64,000 bases of DNA. Origin: Hydractinia symbiolongicarpus. Its lineage: Eukaryota; Cnidaria; Hydrozoa; Anthoathecata; Hydractiniidae. The position numbers and the translations under genes are program-made. The notes below the pieces were generated by a model. The model was not told where the DNA came from, made no database searches, and saw nothing but the letters and a program-made list of their open reading frames with translations. Shown here one piece after another: positions 25,911-36,473 of the stretch; positions within the stretch are counted from its first letter, which is position 1; each line of letters opens with the position of its first letter. The stretch spans positions 5,392,001-5,456,000 of the forward strand of contig NC_079885.1 in assembly GCF_029227915.1 (NCBI RefSeq), written 5' to 3'.

Positions 25911-25966
25911 TTTATTTTATATGCATTATCGAAAATTATTTTTGTATATATTTGTCTGTTTAGAAA

Positions 25967-26092
25967 TTAAAGTTTGAAGAGCATATTTATCTTTCTTTGA
26001 TTTGAACATGCTTTACAAATACATTCAACCAATTTATTTAAATTCCATCTGTAGCCTGATGTTTCTGCGTTAAAATGACCATGTGTCTTCTA
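25967..26092 (-). pseudogene. Cys-rich C-terminal fragment, unassigned
   Basis: The minus strand gives HGHFNAETSGYRWNL, then LVECICKACSNQRK and a stop. The C-x-C-x2-C cluster and lack of stops are coding-like, but upstream the frame is broken. It lies between the convergent YqaJ and transposase genes and may be part of the same transposon or a nested scrap. Family not recognised. Confidence 0.3.
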
Positions 26093-26415
26093 ATCAAAAT
26101 ATTCCCTTAAGAAAGGTATTTGACATAGGCTACCTCTCATTTAGGCATTAAGTACATACAGTATTTTTTTGTATTTCTTTAAACGTTCTATGTATAGGTA
26201 TTCTGATAAATTTTATTGTGGCCTCGATTTTCCGACACTTACGGCCATTTTAACTATTTCAAGTAGGTAGGCGAGCCCGAAATGTTAGAATGAGTGCGAA
26301 TGTAAACAAAGGGAGATACGAGTAGATAACAATAATTAAAAAAACAGAATAACTCATACAACTTTTTTTGGTAAAAATATTTACAAAACAAGCAAAAAAT
26401 GTGAAAAAAGAAAAT

Positions 26416-27110
26416 TCACAAAAGTGTCCCAGTGGTTTTTTCTGGTTTCTTTTTAATTAATACAGGCTTTAGGTTACATAATGCAGCACAGCATTTAACT
26501 ATATGATCTGCATGCTGTAACATTGTAACAGGCAACACTCCCTTGAGTATGCGGTAAAACTTAATTCTGTTAATTGCTCGCTCAACATGAATCCTTAAAT
26601 TGGCTACATCTTTAGTTTTTTTACATTCAGCACTTGTCATCTGACTTTTTACACGTGCACCTGGTGGAACAACTAATTTGCAAAAACGTAACATTAATTC
26701 TTCTTTGATTTGAAATCCACGATCTGCTATAACTTCATCATCCCTTTTTAACAAATCATAAAATCTAGAGTCATTTGTAATAAATTTATCAGACGCGCGC
26801 CCACCATAACAATCAGCTAAAAAAGTTATATATCCAGAAGGGTTAATACCAACAAGAAATTTTAAAGTATTGTGATGTTTATAGTCTGACCAAGTAGATG
26901 CTTGATTTGTTAAGGATTTTGGTCTGTCAATGAACACCTCAGCACAATCAATTATAACCCGACATTTGGAATAACCTGCTTTGGCAAATGTTTTTGGCAA
27001 GTTATCACGAATGACTTCTCTTGGCAGCCAGACAACAATTGCATCACCCAAAACTCTACTTATAATTCTAATCCAAGTTACGAATACTGTGGGGGCTATT
27101 TTTTTATTAA
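26416..27110 (-). CDS. ISL2EU/IS4-type DDE transposase, N-terminus missing
   Basis: Minus-strand frame with the DDE_Tnp_4-like core: KCRVIIDCAEVFIDRPKSL (first Asp), TWSDYKHHNTLKFLVGI, ITFLADCYGGRASDKFI (second acidic region), DDEVIADRGFQIK, and NLRIHVERAINRIKFYRIL (Glu). The frame continues to a stop at 26416. The start is unclear: the family's THAP/coiled-coil N-terminal part is absent and the frame runs at 27114 into the TTCCGTCCGACACT motif of a neighbouring element, which suggests truncation by that insertion. The catalytic core has no internal stop. It converges on the SAP-SWIM-YqaJ gene, consistent with a two-gene transposon. Confidence 0.8.
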
Positions 27111-29178
27111 AAAAGTGTCGGACGGAAAAATCGATACTTGAATAGGCTATAAAAAACAATCTGCAAATAATTACGGTTTCCCTATGCGTTTATTCTATTG
27201 CCTGAGGGCTGGTTTAGTTTGGGTAAAAAGGATGTGATCATACTAGATACTGACGGGGAAGGATTTAGAGTTTGATTTTAGTGTCGGACGAAATCGATAA
27301 AAAAATAACTTTTGAAAATTTCGATTCACTACACGTTTCTATCGAAAGTAAGAGAAAGAAAGATGCAGTAGAGATATGTATTTGTACTGAAACGTTCCTC
27401 TTTCTTTTGAACAGTATTTGGAAAATTTTACAATTTTTGAACTTTGTATATTAACAAATTTCTTCAGCAATGGAATAAAGTGTCGGACGGAAGCTGAATT
27501 TTAGTTTCGGACGGAAGAAAATAAATGTATCTATTCTCGCAAAAAAACATGACAGAACGTTGATTTATATGGAAACGCAATTAATTCAAGAAATTATCTA
27601 TAGATGAGTTAGGTTTGTCCAGTTTAAATTGAACTTTTAAAAATCTTCCGTCCGACACTAAAGTAAGAAAATAAATAGAGCTTTTTAAAAATGAATGTTA
27701 GCTCGAACTTTAGTTCAATCTTTAAAGAAAAACAAAATCATCGTAAATAAATGCCAAGGAACATCATAAATAACTTCATAAAATACAGTTTTGAAGGCTG
27801 CAGTTTCGTTCGTTAGGATAAGAATATTAACCTTTTTCCGTCCAACACTAAAATAAAAAGACAAGTTTTTATCTAGTTTTAACGGAGAAAAACAATTCAT
27901 CCAAGTCCACCTTAAAACTGGGAATAACTAGACATAAAAACATTCTTCGTGAAACCAATTTTTGCAGGATGGACATTCTAACCAATCCGTAGTGTTATCT
28001 GAATGATAGGAAGCAAAACACTTTGCACATTGGTTCTCTTCAACTGTAGTCGAAACGTTATGATCACAGATCAAGCCACCAGCCTTGCTGTACCAATGAG
28101 TGTAATACGGCTCCTCATCAGCAGCAGTTTTGTAAAATGCAATTGAGGAATCACCACGTTGGTTGATTGAACTCTCAAACTTGTGAATCTTGAGGGTTTC
28201 GGGGATGGGAGAAGCGGCTTCTATACCTTCCGGCTCCGTGATTTCCGACTCACTCGGCATGTAGACAGTGATCACAGATGGAACAAACTGCGAGGCAGCT
28301 TCGGCAAATTCTTTCGGGTTGTAAATCACAGCCTTGTTTGATTTCACCTTCCGAAAAACGACATTTTTTAGCGTACCTCCAACCCCATCCATCGGTCCTT
28401 TTCCGTGGTGACGCTCATTGTAGAACCAACTCAAACTTTTAGCAGCGAGGATGGTAGCAGATAGAATCTTGAACACGAAACGCGAACGAAATTGGGAGCC
28501 CATTCCATCACTCCAAACGATTAGGCGATGAAATTTCCGTTTAGTCCATTCTTCAGCAATCTCCACAACTTGTTTCAAGGAGCTCATCGAAGTTATGCGA
28601 TTGTGATCTGAACTTTCGGTAATAACGACAATGCTTTTATGATCTAGCTTTTGCTCTTCGTCCAGGAAATAACAGCATGATGTAAATAAGGAGAAGCTCT
28701 GGTGACCAAAATAAGCGCTCTGAATTTCGTCTTGCTGATCGTTCTTATAAATAGCTTAAAGAGCAATGGAGTGACATTATTTATTTTAGTGTCGGACGGA
28801 AAAAAAGGAATCGCTTTAAAATAGTCTTCACATTGAAAAATCTTGACAAGTTATGGATGTATTATCTGTGTTTCTTTTCTCCGAAAGGGTTTAATTGATA
28901 CTTAGCAACAATTTCGGTTTTAATAAGCTTTCTTATAAACCGTGAAAAATATTCAAAGTTTTGTGTTTTTAGAAGTTCTTGAAATTATTCATTTTTATTG
29001 GACGCACTTTAATTAAAACAGCTTTATTTCAATCTATTTTTTTAATTATTTATCTTTTTTTTGGACAGTTTTTTAATCCCTCCTCCAACTCAAACAGATT
29101 TGAGACGTTCAAAAACTTCTTTTTTAAAAAGAAACGCCGGTAAAAGGCTATAATGAAAATTTCCGTCCGACACTAAAT
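27111..29178. mobile_element. DNA transposon cluster with TTTAGTGTCGGACGGAA termini
   Basis: The motif TTTAGTGTCGGACGGAA or a near match occurs in forward orientation at 27111-27127, 27278-27292, 27476-27492, 27499-27516 and 28786-28802, and reversed at 27645-27662, 27835-27852 and 29160-29177. The outer pair 27278/29177 encloses the DDE gene at 27928. Inner pairs 27476/27662 (about 190 bp) and 28786/29177 (about 390 bp) look like MITEs of the same family. Terminal bases match best as TTTAGTGTCGGACGGAA. I could not fix target duplications. Confidence 0.65.
27928..28760 (-). pseudogene. DDE/RNase H-like transposase with C-terminal PHD-like finger
   Basis: Minus strand. The frame is open from about 28760 to the TAA at 27928 with no internal stop. 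Blocks: KNDQQDEIQSAYFGHQSFSL, HKSIVVITESSDHN, LIVWSDGMGSQFRSRFVFKI (an acidic catalytic-type block), and NERHHGKGPMDGVGGTLKN. It ends in a zinc-finger-like region with Cys pairs, ECPSCKNWFHEECF. 'HGK-x-x-x-DG-h-GG-x-h-K' proteins with such a tail are transposon-encoded in many invertebrates; I cannot name the superfamily with certainty. An in-frame stop just before 28760 means either an upstream exon or truncation. The ATG at 28587 is internal. Confidence 0.6.
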
Positions 29179-29179
29179 T

Positions 29180-29885
29180 TTTCAAGAGAGTTGTACAAAT
29201 GGTGCAAAATGTACGAAAAAGTAGGACCTGCCTTGGTATTAAATGTTATTTTCCCATAGCATAAGCCTAATTAAAACTAAATCAAATGTTAACGGGTGTT
29301 TTTGTAGACTTTTTATTTTTGACCTAAATGATGACCAATTCTCAAATAGCCCCTGTGGAACATGTTGATGGTGGTATATCAAAACGATCTGCGAGGTCCT
29401 CTGTCAGTAAGCCCAAACGAAATTTCATCAGAACTAACAAAACTCATCACGCTGTTTAACTTTTTTACATGTTTAGTTTTACGCTTTATTGCGAAAGCAA
29501 TACAAACTAAACGGTCGCTGACATGAACATTCTTCATGGTTAACTTCGTGAATTTCACTTCTTCCATTTTCGTAGCTTCTTAGTGCTATTAAAACAGCCA
29601 ATAACAGCACAATTTACACTTGGCATGATAAATAACTCTTGAAATAAAAGATTTTATGCAGATAGATAAATTTAAGCGTGTTGCTTATACTTTGTTTTCA
29701 TCAAGTTTAACTAAGAAGAACACAAGGAAAATTTTATCAGGCACCCCTTCTTAGAACCCAGTTCCCTTCCCTAGCGCGGAATAATCGCGCGTAGTGTTAA
29801 ATAGGTGTATTGGTAAAAATAACAGCCATAGTTTATTAGTTAAGAAAAAATAAAACGAGTTTGAAAGTTAAAAAAGTATTTATTT
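29180..29885. other. No clear gene
   Basis: A 62-residue minus-strand frame at 29379-29567 (MEEVKFTKLTMKNVHVSDR start) is the only notable one. It lies between two transposon remnants and has no recognised family. Confidence 0.35.
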
Positions 29886-29887
29886 AA

Positions 29888-29915
29888 GCTTTCTGTACAC
29901 TAAGTACATCTTCAG
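29888..29915 (-). ncRNA. Hammerhead-ribozyme-like core of a Penelope-like element
   Basis: Minus strand reads CTGAAGA, then TGTAC-TTAGT-GTACA (a perfect 5-bp stem II), then GAAA. CUGANGA/stem II/GAAA is the conserved hammerhead core, and Penelope-like elements are known to carry such motifs in their terminal repeats. It follows the element's coding end on the same strand by about 70 bases. Stems I and III were not established, so activity is unknown. Confidence 0.55.
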
Positions 29916-29982
29916 ACTATATAAACAACTAAAATCAAATTTACATACAGTTAAAAAGTCTTTAAGAAAAGCTCAAGGGACC

Positions 29983-30210
29983 TCATGTTACACCATTTTT
30001 AAATAAGCGTATAAACTTGATATCTAATTGATCATTAATCGTAGGTGTGAATTTTCTTATAAAAAATGCCTCCAATATTTTACGTTTTCTATTGTGAGAT
30101 GGAGCGGTGCTTAACACCCTTCACGAAAAAGCATGTCTAGCTTCAAGAACGATGTGTCTTGCTGACCAAGCATTATCTAAACTTAGACCTTTAACTGTAC
30201 ATCCCAAGGC
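29983..30210 (-). pseudogene. Penelope-like element, C-terminal coding remnant
   Basis: Minus strand: KGLSLDNAWSARHIVLEARH, one in-frame stop, then RKRKILEAFFIRKFTPTIND and FIRLFKNGVT followed by TGA. The 'K-h-h-E-(A/S)-x-x-I-x-K-x-x-P-x-h-N' block is the end of a GIY-YIG-type endonuclease region of Penelope-like retroelements. It is 3'-intact and 5'-truncated, as usual for these elements, with the hammerhead-like core downstream. Confidence 0.6.
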
Positions 30211-30575
30211 TTACGTTAGTGGAAATCTAGCCCTTCGATATCATGGTGATGAGACAGACTTTATATAAATCAATGTCTCATGATGTTTGGTTGGAACCAA
30301 TTATTCTCCTTTGCTTTGATATTTCACTTGTATTATTCACTTGTTGCTTTTAAGCCAGCTTTTCCGTCATCTAATCTTATGTATATTACCATAATTTCCC
30401 CTTTTACCAATTTAAAATGCTGCTTAACCATACCAAACTTCCCATTAATCTATCAGATATGTTCACAGTAGCAGTGATCATTAGCTCCCACCTTAAGTTG
30501 TAGTAACAATGCAAGGTCACCAGTCTCTGACTGTCTACGGTTTATTACTTGTGTTATATCATTGTTCCCGCCCCT

Positions 30576-30624
30576 GCAGGGCCGACAATGCTGCCCGATA
30601 AGGGGGAGGTATTGTCGGCCCTGC
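30576..30624. repeat. GC-rich hairpin, 14-bp perfect arms
   Basis: GCAGGGCCGACAAT and ATTGTCGGCCCTGC around a 21-base loop. Unusually GC-rich for the region. No neighbouring gene explains it. Confidence 0.7.
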
Positions 30625-30629
30625 CTTGC

Positions 30630-32400
30630 ATATGATACATCTCTATCGTGTTTTCTTTATTTCCATCGAATTTTTGTGCTGCTACTTTTTGTAAGTGTAC
30701 TTAAGCTGATAAAAGTTGCACCGTTCTTTATTGTCTTTTTTTATCTTCAAATTTTTTGTTGTTGTTTTTTACAACCAATATATTTTCTGTAACAGTTTAA
30801 TTTTAAATTGAAATCAATAAAATTGATATAACAATCTTCTTAAAGTTACATTTTGTCACCATGTAAAAATTCTACAGCAAAAAAAAAACATGATTTAAAC
30901 GAATCAGATATGTCATAAGCTTTGTCATCAATCTCTTGTGGTAACTTTTCATCAGTGCCACCCTTTGCTTAAATTGAATGACGCACTTCTTGTTATCTGT
31001 TGCTACAGTAGAGCGCCTAAGCTGAACAACTACATGTTTAACAGTAGATATGACTCAGTTGGTGATTAGTTGTATTGTTATGTTTTACTTCTAGTTTTTT
31101 ATTGTGTATTTTTTCTGTATTGTTCTAATCAAAACTGTAAATTACTGCATTTTTTCTATGTGAAGAATATGTGCACCTTAAATATAATTCCGTAGGATAA
31201 GACTGTTCAAACTGAAACAGATTTCATTGTTGTAGTTTTTTTCTGTGTTGGTTTATTTATTACTATGTAAACTTGCTTTTTTTATTTTAATACAGTAATT
31301 TTGTAACATTCTATTGGTAAAAAGCATAGCTATAGTGTATTAATTTTAAGAGAGCGCACGTAAATTCAGAAGCTGTATTCTAAAAGTTTTGTTTTGAGAA
31401 TTTTTTTACAAATATTTTAATATATAAAGCATTTTTATGTCAGTATATTACCAATTTACTGTACCAATTATTTTATTTACAAAATAACAAAAAATTTAAA
31501 AAGAAATTATCCGTATATTAATATGTGTTCCTCAAGATCTAAATAACAGAATATTTTAACTGCTAATTTTATATGCCAAAAATTCTTAACTGATAGCTAT
31601 TTTCAATCGGTTTATACGAGAAATCCGCTGCCGTGATCGGGCTTTATACAACACGGTATAACTTTTAATCTCATAGCAACCAAAATATTTACTATAAATG
31701 TAAGCAACTTCGCCAGTGGATTGGTATCATAGCTCGCTACATACAGACACAAAAATCAACTTACAGTAAATCCAAAACCTCGCATCACTCCGCTAAGAAA
31801 CAGCAAGGAAATTTGTGTGATAAGACTCTTCTTCTAAGGAAGAATAAACTTTGGTTCAAAAAAAGTTTAAAAAAATTCTATGTGGATATTCGAATGTTTT
31901 GTTTTCTTTTTGCAGTTGTGTTTGAAAAATTGATGCAATGAAATTCAAATCGAACGTTTTCTTTCTTTATCAAAACCTGGCTTTTACAACCTCTTCACAA
32001 GTAAATCTTTGGAAAATAATCCTGCTTTCTACAAACGAAAATCAGATAATAAATGCGATATAAAATGTTTCTGTCAGCGTGCACAAAAAAATCCGCACAT
32101 ACACCAAAATAAATATTTTTTCGATACCCTATCATAGCCAAATTCTCCAAAGAGAATAATTTCCGGCAAAATTTCCAAATTAGCAGGAAGACATCAATAG
32201 TTGTACCACCAAATATTACGCAAACTTTATCTCGATACCGTTTAAACTCATAGGTCTTTCTACCTAACTATATTTAGGCAAGGAACACAGCATCACCAGA
32301 AAATTAGTGGACGGTCTGGTAAGAATTACAAACAGAAATTTGTGCGTGGCTTTAAAGTTAAGATATGGTTAACATCAATGTTTAAATGTGTCATAAAATG
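30630..32400. other. Long stretch with no gene seen
   Basis: Very AT-rich, with short frames only and no repeat matched inside the window. Confidence 0.5.
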
Positions 32401-32427
32401 GACTTAAAGAAGAGGTGAACTGCGCAC

Positions 32428-34075
32428 GGCACGGCTGCTGAATAAAAGTTTACGATGACAGTGTTGATTTGAAGACCGAACCGATTGGCTTGGTTTGCTC
32501 CATAATAATTGAATTTACATGTTTTAGCCATCAAAACAAAACGTTTTGATATTAAAAATATTCGTAAAAAAAGAGCTGTTAAAAATACCAGTTTTGTTTA
32601 CATCTTTGTGAGTGCTAAAGAATTTATAATTGAGTATTTTTGCACATTTGCCGAAATTAAACAAAATTAAAAACAATGCAATATATTTCTTCTTTGTGTG
32701 ATGGTCACAGCTCAATACGCACAAAATGATGAATCTATGTTGAACAACATGTGACGAACATCTTTATTAGTTTTGAAATATAGTTATTCAAAGTAGTTAT
32801 TTTACTACATTTTAGGATCTATGCCACCTATACTACCATCACCGCCGCCAGCACTACCTACAACGCAACCACAAACAACAACAAAAACACCGCCACCCAA
32901 GACACCCCCACCTATAACGCCACCAACACCAACACGGAGCCACCATCAAAATTAACATCCCAACACTTTCAACACCGACACCTACATAATCACCACCACT
33001 AAATTTGGAAAACAAACACGACGCTTTTAAGGGAACTCATGGACGAGTCATTGATGATATCGAAGAGTAAAAGATGTTCTTTTTTTAAATCCCAATTATG
33101 TCTAAGAAAAAGTTATATATAATTATATATTTATATTTAAATTTTCTCCAAAAATTGTGTTTTGTAACAGGGTTATTCTCAATCAACTACTAAGGTAATA
33201 ACTACTTTGATCACAAATAAATCTCTTGTTTCACAACAAGGGTCAAGAAGGGTCTATATATAATTCTAACAACATTTTTAGAGAATTCTCATGGTTGTTT
33301 GAGGTGAGTTTTAAATAGGTTTTAAATGTACTTACCAGTAAACATCAAAAATAAGATCTTGGACTTGAGATAACCAAGAATATTTTACTTGTTATAATGG
33401 GAAAAGCATTTTATGTTTAAACTTAACAAATATCTGTAATGAACAACAACAATTTTTTTTTCAATGTTTTGAGTCTCTTTTCCAATCATGCTAGCTTCGA
33501 ACGATGAAGTTTGTTTTGATGAGATGGCGCGAAATTTAAATAAATATACAGACCGGAAACATTCAATAACAAATCGAACGCGCAATATGGTGGCTTCATC
33601 TGTATTCACGAATCTCTTCTTTATTTACCTTTACTCACAAAGTAAATATCAATTTGTTAAGTAGTTTAAAGTAATAAAATATGTTCGTCACATGTTGTTT
33701 AACATTTTTTGCTATTTTGATCTTTAACTTTTTCTTGATTCATCATTTTGTGCATATTGATCTGTGACCATCACAAAAACGGATAAATATATTGCATTGC
33801 ATTTTAATTTAGCCACCCGTTTCGCAAATGTGTAAAATACTTAAGAATGAATAGTTCACCACTCACAAATGTGTAAACAAATCTGTCATTTTTAACAGAC
33901 TGTTGTATATATCTCTACGATTTTTTTTTTAATATCAAAACATTCTTCGTCTTCGTTTCTAAACTTTTTTTGGTATGATGTCTGAAAATTGATTTATCAT
34001 GGAGTAGGACAAGCCAGTCGGTCTGGTCTTCAAAACCAACACTGTTATCATAAACTTTTATTCAGCAGCCGTCCA
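32428..34075. mobile_element. Foldback-like element with ~350-400-bp inverted arms
   Basis: The left arm 32428-32770 (CGGCTGCTGAATAAAAGTTT onward) matches the reverse complement of 33660-34075. Shared blocks include 'agtgttgatttgaagacc'-type sequence, 'gtgagtgctaaagaattta', 'atggtcacagctcaatacg' and 'gttgaacaacatgtgacga'. Further copies lie at 39660-40330 and 59845-60330, so this is a dispersed family. The region between the arms holds the Pro/Thr-codon-rich stretch and an inner segment homologous to 40125-40260. Confidence 0.75.
32822..32990 (+). repeat. ACC/CCA-rich low-complexity stretch
   Basis: About 170 bases of C- and A-rich triplets that would read as a Pro/Thr-rich peptide. No start, splice signal or partner exon is evident. 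It lies inside the foldback-like element. Confidence 0.7.
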
Positions 34076-34849
34076 ATGGTTGCTTGCGTGACGTAGTATT
34101 CTTAGGAAGAAAAACAATTTTGATATTGCTATGGTTTCCAATTCAGCTCTCTTGGTACACTGTTGCGTTATCCAGGGACAACATCGCCTTTACTCAAGAG
34201 TGATTTGAAGAAGCAACCGCTTTTATCGAATTCCCAAATGTCCTTCAAATCATATTCTCTGCATAGCTTTTTCAGGTCAGCGAATTCTTTATCCAGCTCA
34301 TTATTACTTTAGGCGATTGTGCAACAATGCCACATTTTTTAAAGTAATTTTTAATCGTACCGTGAGAAATCATATACTCTGCATAGCTCTCTCAACCTCT
34401 CTATCTATGATTCTACAGTGGTTTCTGACACGTCCAGAGACTCCCAAGATATTTGTTTCTTGCAAATACTATTTGTCAATTTCCATTTGTCAAGCCAACC
34501 ATCCGATGCCTTAAAATCTGCAAGAAAACGTCTCAGGATGACTTAATGTGCGTGGCCAGTGATATAAATGTCCAAGGCCTCGCTTTCTTGTACTAAGCGT
34601 AGAGTATTTCGTTGATCGCTTTGTCGTTGTCCGCTAAGTAGAGTGTCTGCTATTTACAAAGATGCGTGTTTGGTTTTGACCGTGGTTTTGCCGGTTTAAA
34701 GGACTTTGCCCGTTTATTGGTGTCCTTAATTGGAGAGCTGACTGTATTTTAACAAATAAATTTCATTATTAATATACTAGATACTGGCATTATAAGAACT
34801 GATTTAACTGACCGTTTGCTGATGTTTTTACGAACTGACAGTTCATCTG

Positions 34850-35485
34850 AAGCGTTAGCACAGTAGGTACGCTCGCGGCGGAATTTAAGCAATCTTGCCC
34901 AGTGTTGAAGAATGTTTTTTCTCAAAGTCAAAAGAAGTCATTTATCACATTTATTACGCCAAAGATCAAGACCATTTCACTCGCGTCCCAGAGCCAAGCG
35001 TTTTACTGGTAAAAGCAAAGGAACCCGATATTATCGGAAGATTATCTCTAAATTCATGTTGGTATGAATGTTCGACGCAGCTGTATCAACAAGAACAGAC
35101 TGGTCCTTTTAGAAAGTCAATAAAGTGTAGTTTTTGAAACTGTATTGTCTTCTTCAGCGCCTGTTAAAGGGTTGGTATCAAAAAATGTCTAATTCGTCCT
35201 AATTTTTAAACAAAACGCTAGCTCAGCGGGAACACTCGCGTAGCTTAAGCAGCCTTTCAAAGTTTGGGAATATATTGTTTCTCGCAGTCTAAAGCCTTTG
35301 TATGATAAAATCATTACCCGAAAGTTCAAAACCATTTTAATCCAATCGCCCAGTCAACTGTTTTACCGGTATAAGCGATAAAACCCAGCATCTAGAAAGA
35401 TTATTGCTAAATATATATACTGGTACGAATGTATAACGAAACTGTTGGAACATAAACGAATTGTTACCGTTAGAAAGTCAATGTG
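34850..35485 (+). repeat. Two diverged direct copies of a ~270-bp unit
   Basis: 34850-35125 and 35225-35485 share, in order, 'gcgttagcacagtaggtac'/'cgctagctcagcgggaaca', 'tttaagcaatcttgc'/'cttaagcagcctttc', 'agcgttttactggtaaaag'/'aactgttttaccggtataa', and 'gttggtatgaatgttcgac'/'actggtacgaatgtataac'. Both heads resemble a tRNA A-box (TAGC-x-CAG-x-x-GG), hinting at a SINE. No convincing B-box was found. The 80-residue frame in the first copy (34895-35137) is not conserved in the second. Confidence 0.6.
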
Positions 35486-35939
35486 GGTTTGGTTTGTAGG
35501 AAATCTGTAAAGTCTTCTATCAATTTGCATAATAAAAAAAAGATAGGTGTATGTTACTTTTTCGGAGGAAAAGTACGAAGTAAATTGGGAGGGTTAACCT
35601 TAAAAACCAAAAGAGAACATTATAACAATCGGGTAATGAATAGTCCAAAAATAGAACTTGTTTAATATGAATTTGCAGTCATTTGTAAAAGGTGGAAGAA
35701 AATAAAAAGTTAATTACACCATACGAAAAAACGAAGGAGGAAATATTTTTGTTTAGAGGTACGCTTTATTTTTTTCTAAAGATTTTTTTTTTTACATTAC
35801 AAACCATTGAAAGGATTTAGGATTCGCGATTTAGTGATTTGTAACAGCAGAAGTTTTAAATTATTCAGCTGTAGGTATCAGTAAACAAAGAATTATATAT
35901 TTATCTTTAATAAAAAAAATACAAAAAAACGCTAAAACG

Positions 35940-36190
35940 AAAAATGAAAAAAAAATGAAAAATAATAAAGCACAAAACAAAGAACAAATTACAACAAAAC
36001 AAAACAAACGAAGAACAAAACAAAGCAAAAAAAACATAAAAAAACAACAAAAACAAAACAAAACAAACGAAGAACAAAACAAAACAAAACAAACGAAGAA
36101 CAAAACAAAGCAAAAGAAACGAAGAACAAAACAAAGCAAAAAAACATAAAAAAACAACAAAACTAAAAACAACGAAAAACAAAAGAAACA
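35940..36190 (+). repeat. AAAACA/GAAGAACAAAAC low-complexity block
   Basis: A-rich repeats of 'gaagaacaaaacaaa' type. The long Phe/Cys-rich minus-strand frames and the Lys/Gln/Asn-rich plus-strand frame through it are by-products. Confidence 0.9.
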
Positions 36191-36473
36191 ACCTCCCACC
36201 ACCTCCAAAAAAATGAAATAACTATCACAACAAACAACACCAAACAAAACAATGAATCGCAAATTCTCATTGGGATGTAAAATATTTTGCACAAAAATCA
36301 GACAAGCACTTAACACATATTATTCGATAGATTCCTTATCCAATAATGGTAATCTGACATTTTTGCATTATAAAAATTATACAAAGTGCACGGAATAATT
36401 TTATTCATCATATTTTTCAGCTGATTTCTTTAATTCTATCAATATTTAGTACGTTATACATAAAATAATATTT

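Noticed and set aside
32822-32990. Pro/Thr-rich coding exon
   Set aside because: No splice sites or partner exon; simple-sequence composition inside a repeat element.
35861-36316. 151- and 94-residue Phe/Cys-rich frames, minus strand
   Set aside because: Products of the AAAACA-type low-complexity block; no natural protein composition.
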